64,000 nucleotides of DNA from Marinilactibacillus sp. Marseille-P9653 (GTDB taxonomy: Bacteria; Bacillota; Bacilli; Lactobacillales; Carnobacteriaceae_A): NCBI RefSeq assembly GCF_916618885.1, contig NZ_CAKAKH010000001.1, positions 1,723,005-1,787,004 of the forward strand, given 5' to 3'. Position 1 is the stretch's first letter; every line of letters begins with the position of its first letter. The notes under the pieces are model-generated. The model ran no database searches. It was not told the origin of the DNA and saw only the letters and a list, made by a program, of their open reading frames with translations. Shown here one piece after another: positions 56,225-64,000 of this stretch. A program made the translations under genes and the position numbers.

Positions 56225-57895
56225 TTAGCCTTCCATTAATAGTAAATCTGGGTCTGCCAATAATTTTTTCAATTCGTTCATTGCTGCTTGTCCTGTCGCA
56301 CCATCAATAATACGGTGGTCGAAAACAAGTGACAATGGAAGCATTGGAGCCGCTACGATTTCACCTTCAGCGTTAACGATTGGTTTCTTGAATGAACGTC
56401 CTACACCTAAAATCGCCACTTCTGGGTGATTAATGATTGGTGTGAAGAACTGACCATTTACAGAACCGATATTAGAGATTGAAATAGATCCATCTGCCAT
56501 ATCGCTTCCTTTAAGTTTTCCTTCTTGTGCTTTAGAAGCCAAGTCATTGATTTCGTCAGCGATATCAAATACTGATTTAGTATTCGCATCTGAAACTACT
56601 GGTACGTATAGACCTTGCTCTGTATCAGCAGCGATACCGATGTTAAAGTAGTTTTTGTAAACCACTTCATCAGTAGTATCATCAATTGATGCATTCAGGG
56701 CTGGGTATTTTTTCATTACTGAGATCAAAGCTTTAACAACGTATGGTAAGAACGTTAATTTAGTTCCTCTTTCAGCCGCGATTGCTTTAAATTTCGTACG
56801 GTGAGCGATAACTTTAGAGAAGTCTACTTCGTCAAACAATGCAACTGAAGGAATTGTTAACGTGCTGTTAACCATTGCTTTAGCGATCGCTTTACGAGTT
56901 GTACTCATTTTCTCACGAGTCTCTTCATCTGCACGACCAGATTTAAACGGTTTAGCATCAGCTGAAACAGTTTTAGATGATCCTGTAGATTTAGAAGCAG
57001 ATGCTTTAGCAGTAGACTGAGTAGCTTCTTCTTTAGCAGACGAAGTTTCTTCAGTTTTCGCAGCAACAGATCCGCCACCTGATATAAATGTATCGATGTC
57101 TTCACGAGTAGTACGTCCGCCTTTACCAGTAGCTTCTACAGCACTGATATCAACATCTTTTTCACGAGCATATTGACGAACTGACGGCATTGCAAGAACG
57201 CGTCTATCAGGGTTTGAAGTTTTAACAACTTGTCCAGAAGTTGCAGCTTCAGCTCCTGCTGGATCTGTTTTAGCAGTTCCAGATTCAATTGAAGAAGCAT
57301 TAGATTCTGAAGAATCTTCAGATTCGTGACCTTCTGCACTAATTTCAACAATTGGATCTCCAACTGCTGCAACAGTACCTGGTTCTACCAAGAATTTCTT
57401 GATTGTTCCATCAACCGGTGATGCTAATTCTTCTACTGATTTATCGTTTTGAATTTCGGCAATTGAGTCGCCTTCTTCTACTGTGTCTCCTTCAGAAACT
57501 AACCAGCTGACGATTTCGCCTTCTGCCATTCCTTCTCCAACATCTGGAAGTTTGAATGTGAACGTACCTGTAGATCCTTTAGATTCAGTTTTAGCTTCTG
57601 CTGGTTTTTCTTCAGCTTTCTCTTCAGCCGGAGCTGCAGCTTCTTCTGATTCGTGACCTTCAGCGTCGATTTCAACAATTGGATCTCCAACTGCTGCAAC
57701 AGTACCTGGCTCAACCAAAAATTTCTTAATTGTTCCATCAACTGGTGATGCTAATTCTTCTACTGATTTATCATTTTGAATTTCAGCAATTGAGTCGCCT
57801 TCTTCTACTGTGTCTCCTTCAGAAACTAACCAGCTAACGATCTCGCCTTCTGCCATTCCTTCCCCTACATCAGGGAGTTTAAATGTAAAAGCCAT
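56225..57895 (-). CDS. pdhC: Dihydrolipoyllysine acetyltransferase (E2) with two lipoyl domains
   Basis: Core of the pyruvate dehydrogenase complex. About 556 aa from ATG 57895 (after AGGGAAGAG). Two lipoyl domains (3-84 and 112-193) are almost identical, with lipoyl Lys 43 and 152 in QNDKSVEE. Then come a peripheral-subunit binding domain ([20 protein letters not shown]) and the acetyltransferase domain ending with the active-site [10 protein letters not shown]. Ala/Ser/Glu-rich flexible linkers separate the parts. The frame to 57931 lacks a ribosome binding site. Confidence 0.97.
   Translation of the reverse strand: MAFTFKLPDVGEGMAEGEIVSWLVSEGDTVEEGDSIAEIQNDKSVEELASPVDGTIKKFLVEPGTVAAVGDPIVEIDAEGHESEEAAAPAEEKAEEKPAEAKTESKGSTGTFTFKLPDVGEGMAEGEIVSWLVSEGDTVEEGDSIAEIQNDKSVEELASPVDGTIKKFLVEPGTVAAVGDPIVEISAEGHESEDSSESNASSIESGTAKTDPAGAEAATSGQVVKTSNPDRRVLAMPSVRQYAREKDVDISAVEATGKGGRTTREDIDTFISGGGSVAAKTEETSSAKEEATQSTAKASASKSTGSSKTVSADAKPFKSGRADEETREKMSTTRKAIAKAMVNSTLTIPSVALFDEVDFSKVIAHRTKFKAIAAERGTKLTFLPYVVKALISVMKKYPALNASIDDTTDEVVYKNYFNIGIAADTEQGLYVPVVSDANTKSVFDIADEINDLASKAQEGKLKGSDMADGSISISNIGSVNGQFFTPIINHPEVAILGVGRSFKKPIVNAEGEIVAAPMLPLSLVFDHRIIDGATGQAAMNELKKLLADPDLLLMEG
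57317..57562 (-). repeat. Tandem lipoyl-domain repeat, copy 2
   Basis: Encodes residues 112-193 of PdhC. Matches copy 1 at most nucleotide positions; nearly all differences are silent, and residues 3-76 and 112-185 are identical in protein. Confidence 0.9.
57644..57889 (-). repeat. Tandem lipoyl-domain repeat, copy 1
   Basis: Encodes residues 3-84 of PdhC. It is separated from copy 2 by an Ala/Glu/Lys-rich linker of about 27 residues. Confidence 0.9.
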
Positions 57896-58032
57896 GTTTG
57901 CGCTCTTCCCTTCTCGTTTATGATTATTCAATCATCTGTTTTCTAACTACGTTGATCAATACATACAACAATAGGAAGAAAAAACAATACAGATGCTCGA
58001 GATACTGAACTAGTTTTTCTCCTTTTGTTGAT

Positions 58033-58057
58033 AGATCAATGCTTAAAATACCGATCT
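58033..58057 (-). promoter_or_regulatory. Hairpin in the pdhB-pdhC gap
   Basis: Minus strand AGATCGGT pairs with ATTGATCT over a 9-base loop, including G-U pairs, shortly after the pdhB stop. The gap of 173 bases is unusual in an otherwise tight operon. No T-run follows, so RNA processing or stability is likelier than termination. Confidence 0.4.
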
Positions 58058-58068
58058 GATTGATTTAA

Positions 58069-59046
58069 TTAAAAGTTTACAGCTTCATTGATTGCTTCAG
58101 AAATATCGTCAGCACTTGGTAACCAAGTATTTTCAGCTTGACCAAATGGATAAATTGTATCAGGTGCAGATACAAATCCAATTGGTGCTTCAAGTGAAAG
58201 TACAGAACGTTGAGATACTTCAGAAATTACAGTGTTACCCACGCCAGCTTGACGTTGAGCTTCTTGAACCATAACCATACGACCCGTTTTTTCAACTGAT
58301 GCTACGACTGTTTCGTAATCGATTGGTGAAACTGTACGTAGATCTACTACTTCTACAGAAACGCCATCTTTTTCAAGTTTTTCAGCTGCTTTAAGTGCTT
58401 CACGAACCATGTAACCATAAGCTACAACTGTTACGTCAGTACCTTCTTTTGCAACAGCTGCTTTACCGATTGGAACAGTATACTGTTCTTCAGGTACTTC
58501 ATCTCGGAATGAACGATAAAGTTTCATATGCTCAAGGAATACTACAGGATCGTTTTCACGAATTGCTGAAGTTAAAAGTCCTTTAGCGTCGTAAGGGTTA
58601 GAAGGAATAACAACTTTCAATCCAGGAGATTGAGCCATTAATCCTTCAAGTGAATCAGCATGCATTTCAGGAGTGTGAACCCCTCCACCGAATGGAGAAC
58701 GAACAACCACTGGCATGTTCATGTTTCCACCCATACGGTAACGCGTACGAGCGATTTGTCCTACAACTGAATCCATTACTTCGAATACGAAACCAAAGAA
58801 TTGAATTTCCATCACTGGACGGAAACCTTGTACAGCTAAACCAAATGCCATACCACCGATACCTGACTCAGCAAGAGGCGTATCGTTAACTCTTTCTTCA
58901 CCATGTTTATCGTAAAGACCTTGAGTCGCACGGAAAACTCCTCCGTTTTTACCAACATCTTCTCCGAAAATCAAGACTTTTTCATCACGAGCTAATTCTT
59001 GATCTAAAGCTTCAGTGATTGCTTGAATCATTGTTAGATTCGCCAT
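58069..59046 (-). CDS. pdhB: Pyruvate dehydrogenase E1 beta subunit
   Basis: With PdhA decarboxylates pyruvate on thiamine pyrophosphate. The 325 aa include [57 protein letters not shown] and [16 protein letters not shown], all typical of the family. It stands 2 bases after pdhA, so translation is coupled. Confidence 0.97.
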   Translation of the reverse strand: MANLTMIQAITEALDQELARDEKVLIFGEDVGKNGGVFRATQGLYDKHGEERVNDTPLAESGIGGMAFGLAVQGFRPVMEIQFFGFVFEVMDSVVGQIARTRYRMGGNMNMPVVVRSPFGGGVHTPEMHADSLEGLMAQSPGLKVVIPSNPYDAKGLLTSAIRENDPVVFLEHMKLYRSFRDEVPEEQYTVPIGKAAVAKEGTDVTVVAYGYMVREALKAAEKLEKDGVSVEVVDLRTVSPIDYETVVASVEKTGRMVMVQEAQRQAGVGNTVISEVSQRSVLSLEAPIGFVSAPDTIYPFGQAENTWLPSADDISEAINEAVNF

Positions 59047-59048
59047 GC

Positions 59049-60580
<1,532 letters not shown>

Positions 60581-60589
60581 TGTTAAAAT
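60581..60589 (+). promoter_or_regulatory. Extended -10 promoter of def
   Basis: TGT-TAAAAT on the plus strand, about 53 bases before the def start, with no clear -35. Confidence 0.5.
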
Positions 60590-60641
60590 GGTGAAGCTAA
60601 CTCTCAGAGTAGAAGAATGCTGAATGAAGGAGTGTATTCAA

Positions 60642-61214
60642 TTGATTACAATGAAAGATGTTATCAGGGAAGGTCACCCTACTTTACGTAAAATCGCAAA
60701 AAAAGTAGATTTCCCTTTGTCAGAAGACATAAAACAGTTAGCTAATGAACTGTTACAGTTTCTGATCAACAGTCAAGACCCTGAAATTGCAGAAAAATAT
60801 GAATTAAGAGCTGGTGTAGGTATCGCTGCTCCCCAAGTGAATGTCTCTAGTCAACTTTTAGCTGTTTATTTACCAGCAGCTGATGAAGAATCAGACGAAC
60901 CCGAATTTAGTAGAATCATGATCAACCCAAGAATCGTGAGTCATTCAGTTCAACAGACTTGTCTTCCTGATGGCGAAGGCTGTTTATCTGTTGATAGAGA
61001 AGTTGAAGGTTTTGTTCCAAGACATAAACGCATAACTGTTGAATATGTTGATTTGGATGGTGAAAAACATAAAGAACGATTAAGAGGGTTCCCAGCTATT
61101 GTGGTTCAGCACGAAATCGATCATTTGAATGGTGTTATGTTCTACGACCGAATTGATCCAGAAAATCCACTTGCTCTTCCAGACGGAATCGACGTCTTAG
61201 GCTCAGGAGAATAG
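60642..61214 (+). CDS. def: Peptide deformylase
   Basis: Removes the formyl group from nascent proteins. About 190 aa of the Gram-positive (type II) kind, with GVGIAAPQV, EGCLSVDREVEGFVPRH and the metal-binding QHEIDHLNG. The start is TTG 60642 (ITMKDVIREGHPTL follows, as in E. faecalis Def), 9 bases after GGAG; an ATG at 60624 contains the ribosome binding site and is rejected. It is a single-gene plus-strand unit. Its partner enzyme fmt is at 4780-5727. Confidence 0.96.
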   Translation: MITMKDVIREGHPTLRKIAKKVDFPLSEDIKQLANELLQFLINSQDPEIAEKYELRAGVGIAAPQVNVSSQLLAVYLPAADEESDEPEFSRIMINPRIVSHSVQQTCLPDGEGCLSVDREVEGFVPRHKRITVEYVDLDGEKHKERLRGFPAIVVQHEIDHLNGVMFYDRIDPENPLALPDGIDVLGSGE

Positions 61215-61230
61215 ATTAATTATAATAAAG

Positions 61231-61294
61231 AAGCTGAAAATGATGTTTAACGAACTTTTTGAGTAAAGTTAAACACACCATTTTCAGCTTTTTT
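61231..61294. terminator. Convergent terminator between def and the DUF1576 gene
   Basis: AAGCTGAAAATG pairs with CATTTTCAGCTT, with an inner GTTTAAC/GTTAAAC stem. TTTTTT follows on the plus strand. It is well placed to serve def and possibly the minus-strand gene. Confidence 0.88.
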
Positions 61295-62630
61295 AATCTT
61301 CTTCTGTTCTAATAGATTCTGCTGGATCGACTGGTTCTCTAATTTCTCTGCGCTGCTCTCTATGGTAATGAACAGCTTCTAATAACGGAATCATTAGCGC
61401 AGCTACAAAACCACCTGCAAAACCGTTATTGTAAAGGTTGATTCCACCATGAAGGTAACTCGTATTACTAACAACCGTTAAATGTAATCCACCAGCAACC
61501 ATTCCCATAACTAGTCCGTATCGACCAGCTATAGGTGCTATCGTTGTTCCAAACAATCCTGCTATGATAACTGAAGTATCACTCATATCGTAATTGTTGA
61601 GATGCCCGATCAATGTAACGCCCAACAAGATAGGGATAACATTTTTAAGATGTTTACCAAACGCACCGAACCCTACTACAGTCAGAATGCCCCCAATGAC
61701 TGGGCCGTTCAGTTCTCCTCCTAACAATAATACGAATCCCAAAGCTATAAACCCTAATAGAGACATATTAATCAGCGTAAGGTTGAACCCATTCTTTTTC
61801 ACAAAGTCTGAGGATAATTGTCCAGAATGCTTCATCATACGACTATACCCGTTTAATGACCAAGAATTTAAATAGAGCCCGTATACTAACATGACTGTAA
61901 ATAACGGGAAAAATAATAATGACATCGGCATATTGTTTCCTTTAGAGATTAGTGAAATTGGTTCTATTACGACTCCAGTAGCTCTAAGGATTGAAGTGAA
62001 AATTGTACCGACTACACCACTCGAAAATCCAATATTGTATAAACTAAATCCTTTGGTGAAGCCAACAAAATGATGGGCTAATGGTGGCAAAATAAATCCA
62101 GCTACAAATCCGGCCGCGCTTCCTAGCAGTACGCCTATGCCTAAAGGTAAGCCGATATTAAATGTGATTTCATTGACAAGTGGTCCTAGCGCTGTTCCAA
62201 ACAAAGCAGCTAGTAATGATCTTTCGGCAGGTACCTTCGTTACCCAAGCATAGGTGAATGCTCCGACGACAATCGGCATGGAATTATAGAGGTTTTTACC
62301 AAAGAATGAAAAAGCCGCAACTGTAAATACAGCGGCAATCAGTGAACCGTTAATTTTGGCTTTGGTTACTTTTATCAAAAGTAAAGCATGCAACGTTAGT
62401 ATTCCGGAATTAAAAAACGTTGCGCCCACGTTGGCAAGTTCGAAATAGTCAGTCATTAAGTTGGATGCAGCTGTAAGAATAATTGCCTGACCTTTAATAA
62501 TTTCAAAAGGTGTATTGAAAACAAATGAAATGAGCACCAGAAATATTCCAAATGATATGAGCATCCAGTATTGAGTATTTTGAGTGATCTGACGAGCTGA
62601 AGTAGCAACTATTTTATTGTTTGTTTCCAT
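61293..62630 (-). CDS. DUF1576 family multi-pass membrane protein
   Basis: Function unknown. About 445 aa, strongly hydrophobic, with roughly 12 membrane helices. The two halves repeat each other: FFGKNLYNSMPIVVGAF and AFGKHLKNVIPILLGV; LAALFGTALGPL and IAGLFGTTIAPI; GFSLYNIGFSSGVVGTI and GINLYNNGFAGGFVAAL. This internal duplication and the paired LYNxGFxxG motifs resemble a transporter built from two related units. ATG 62630 lies 6 bases after GGAG. It has its own promoter. No partner gene gives a substrate hint. Confidence 0.85.
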   Translation of the reverse strand: METNNKIVATSARQITQNTQYWMLISFGIFLVLISFVFNTPFEIIKGQAIILTAASNLMTDYFELANVGATFFNSGILTLHALLLIKVTKAKINGSLIAAVFTVAAFSFFGKNLYNSMPIVVGAFTYAWVTKVPAERSLLAALFGTALGPLVNEITFNIGLPLGIGVLLGSAAGFVAGFILPPLAHHFVGFTKGFSLYNIGFSSGVVGTIFTSILRATGVVIEPISLISKGNNMPMSLLFFPLFTVMLVYGLYLNSWSLNGYSRMMKHSGQLSSDFVKKNGFNLTLINMSLLGFIALGFVLLLGGELNGPVIGGILTVVGFGAFGKHLKNVIPILLGVTLIGHLNNYDMSDTSVIIAGLFGTTIAPIAGRYGLVMGMVAGGLHLTVVSNTSYLHGGINLYNNGFAGGFVAALMIPLLEAVHYHREQRREIREPVDPAESIRTEED

Positions 62631-62698
62631 GAACATCTCCATTTCTAAATCAAATACAATTTCTGTAAACCGCTTTATTTAATAGAATAGTAAAACTA

Positions 62699-62727
62699 AT
62701 TATATCGAATGACTAGACTAGATTCAA
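62699..62727 (-). promoter_or_regulatory. Promoter of the DUF1576 gene
   Basis: Minus strand: -35 TTGAAT (62727-62722), 17-base spacer, -10 TATAAT (62704-62699). The leader is about 60 bases. Confidence 0.75.
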
Positions 62728-62825
62728 TATCTTAATTAAACGCGCTAAATTGTACCTGTTTAGAAAGGAATAAAATTTCTTGAAATAACTGAATAAGAAT
62801 TTTTTAAACGAACTTTTATTGATTG

Positions 62826-63605
62826 TTAAATCAGCTCTAATTCTTTTAAAGCTTTGTAAATTCCGTCATCGTTGTTCGAGGCCGTAACCATATCGGCCAC
62901 TTCTCTAACAATACTTTCTCCATTCCCCATAGATATGCCTAGTCCAACATTTGCTATCATTTCATAATCATTAAGTCCATCACCAAAAGCTATAACGTCT
63001 TCTTTTTCAAACCCTTTTAAAGCAGCCATTTTTGCTATTGTCTCAAATTTCGAACCATCTGCTGGAAGAATATCCACACCAGACTCGTACCATCTTACAA
63101 ACCTGAATTCAGGAAACTGCCCTTCTTCATATAGATGACTCTCTTTTTCACTATAAAAAATCAATGCTTGAATTAAATCATGATTTTCATAGAACGATCG
63201 ATTAGCATCTGGAACTGGGAAGCCGACATGCTTCATTCCTGAACTGACTGCTTCACTGACCTTTTCGCTTCGTCTTTTAAGTTCTTTAGCGGTTTCGTAA
63301 ATCATCTGATGATCGTTCTTATCCGCAACTTTGATCAACCGTTCTAAAGCCTGCTCATCCAGAGGATTAGAATAAACTTCTTCGTGATGGAAAAAACCAG
63401 CAGCACCGTTACAAACGATATAATTGGGTACGTTAAGTTCATCGATCAACTCTTTTGCCATCAATGCATTTCTACCTGTTGCAATGGCTACTTCGTGACC
63501 ATTTTCTTGTAAAGTCTTGATTGCCTCTCTAGTACTGCTCAAAATCGTTTTTTCATCTGTTAAAAGCGTGCCATCTATATCGAAAAAGATCATTTTTTTA
63601 GTCAT
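62826..63605 (-). CDS. Cof-type HAD-family phosphatase
   Basis: Predicted cytoplasmic phosphatase for sugar phosphates or similar small molecules. About 259 aa, with motif I FFDIDGTLL, motif II in AIATGRN, a type IIB cap with beta strands (about 85-190) and motif IV AFGDGLNDYEMI. ATG 63605 follows AAGGAG; the longer frame to 63680 covers the promoter and is rejected. Substrate is unknown; such paralogues are numerous in lactic acid bacteria. Confidence 0.92.
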   Translation of the reverse strand: MTKKMIFFDIDGTLLTDEKTILSSTREAIKTLQENGHEVAIATGRNALMAKELIDELNVPNYIVCNGAAGFFHHEEVYSNPLDEQALERLIKVADKNDHQMIYETAKELKRRSEKVSEAVSSGMKHVGFPVPDANRSFYENHDLIQALIFYSEKESHLYEEGQFPEFRFVRWYESGVDILPADGSKFETIAKMAALKGFEKEDVIAFGDGLNDYEMIANVGLGISMGNGESIVREVADMVTASNNDDGIYKALKELELI

Positions 63606-63650
63606 TGTCCGTCTCCTTAAATTCTTAGCTCTATTTGTCTTTACTCTGCT

Positions 63651-63680
63651 AGTGTAACCCGTGTAATCCATTCCACACAA
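63651..63680 (-). promoter_or_regulatory. Possible promoter of the HAD gene
   Basis: Minus strand: -35 TTGTGT, 18-base spacer, -10 TACACT, about 45 bases before the start codon. Confidence 0.45.
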
Positions 63681-63784
63681 CTAGGAATATTAAAATGAAC
63701 AGATCAGTGATTGGATTAAATTAAATCACCTTGTCAGACTCTGTTTTCATGAGTTCGCTTCTTCTATACTTATTGTTTTGAGTA

Positions 63785-63902
63785 TGGTAGAATTATACTA
63801 ACCGTTGGCTGAAATAGGCCAACTCATCGGACGGATATTAAAAATGAAAAATGAAAACTCGAGCCATGTCATGATCGAACTATACTCAAAGTGGCTTTTT
63901 TT
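63785..63902 (+). ncRNA. Possible small RNA with own promoter and terminator
   Basis: An extended -10 (TGG-TAGAAT, 63785-63793) is followed by a stable hairpin GTTGGC/GCCAAC, an A-rich stretch, and AGCCAT/GTGGCT with seven T (ending near 63902). No ORF of normal size fits; a 29-codon frame (MKNENSSHVMIELYSKW...) reads through the terminator. It could be a small RNA of about 100 nt or a leader remnant. It matches no RNA family I recognise. Confidence 0.35.
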
Positions 63903-63915
63903 CATAATATGCAAA

Positions 63916-63937
63916 AAGACTTGGTTAACCTAGTCTT
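63916..63937 (-). terminator. Terminator of a minus-strand gene beyond the window
   Basis: Minus strand AAGACTAGG / CCAAGTCTT with a TTAA loop, then TTTTT (63917-63913). It implies a minus-strand gene ending near or past base 64000. The last 60 bases have a short open frame but nothing recognisable. Confidence 0.75.
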
Positions 63938-64000
63938 CACTGTATTCGTTTGTTCAAGCTTACGTTCAAACGTCAAATATACAATCTGATTGAAAACAAT

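Noticed and set aside
56905-57741. Overlapping Leu/Lys-rich minus-strand frames inside pdhC
   Set aside because: They are alternative frames of the biased Ala/Glu/Lys linker and lipoyl repeats, with no ribosome binding sites.
57926-58010. Small hydrophobic reading frame after an AAAAGGAG in the pdhB-pdhC gap
   Set aside because: It encodes about 28 codons with a membrane-like stretch, but no ATG, GTG or TTG stands at a usable distance from the site.
63842-63931. 29-codon frame on the plus strand near the window end
   Set aside because: It has a poor ribosome binding site and reads straight through the T-run of a probable terminator.

Overview
The window is a chromosomal stretch from a low-GC Gram-positive bacterium. 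Gene content and order point to Lactobacillales, and within them to a Carnobacteriaceae-like lineage (Alkalibacterium, Marinilactibacillus or Carnobacterium type). The evidence is an ntpFIKECGABD V-type ATPase operon of the Enterococcus hirae type with a conserved Na+ site, a PyrR-controlled pyr operon, a TPP-riboswitch thiT, and the blocks gmk-rpoZ-coaBC-priA-fmt-rsmB-prpC-prkC-rsgA and ylbG-rsmD-coaD-ylbL-comEA-comEB-comEC-holA. The genus is inference. Nearly all genes lie on the minus strand. Only birA, def and one small gene at 21103-21417 lie on the plus strand.

Layout. 1-10409: Ser/Thr kinase and phosphatase signalling (prkC, prpC) with rsgA, rRNA methylation, fMet-tRNA formation, replication restart, CoA synthesis, RNAP omega and guanylate kinase. 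10507-11859: a patatin-like phospholipase. 11985-20544: the Na+ V-ATPase operon behind a structured leader. 21103-21417: a solitary small gene, probably YolD-like, with a strong promoter carrying two SOS-like boxes. 21559-25702: cardiolipin synthase, the thiamine transporter thiT with a TPP riboswitch, and RNase J2. 25923-29665: birA, pnp and rpsO. 29833-39614: the pyr operon (pyrR-pyrB-pyrC-carA-carB-pyrD-pyrF-pyrE) with two PyrR attenuators but without pyrK or pyrP. 39629-43205: uvrB with an SOS box, rpsT and holA. 43219-49466: the competence genes comEC, comEB and comEA, the ylbL protease, coaD, rsmD and ylbG. 49554-53648: ylaN with a near-consensus Fur box, a group IIC intron placed directly behind the typA terminator, and typA with a near-consensus CodY box. 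53892-60155: an inositol-monophosphatase-family gene and the pyruvate dehydrogenase operon pdhABCD. 60642-63605: def, a DUF1576 membrane protein and a Cof-type HAD phosphatase. The last 400 bases hold a possible small RNA and the terminator of a minus-strand gene lying beyond the window.

How the parts work together. Most of the window is conserved housekeeping. Its interest lies in regulation: LexA-, Fur- and CodY-type operators, PyrR and TPP RNA switches, a possible attenuator before the V-ATPase genes, and two genes (prpC, comEC) whose reading frames seem to begin at non-standard codons. I found no defence system, prophage, CRISPR array, tRNA or rRNA. No clearly new multi-gene system is visible. 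The most novel leads are the SOS-like solitary YolD-like gene, the ylaN Fur loop, the V-ATPase leader and the internally repeated DUF1576 membrane protein. All regulatory sites were read by eye against consensus motifs and are untested.
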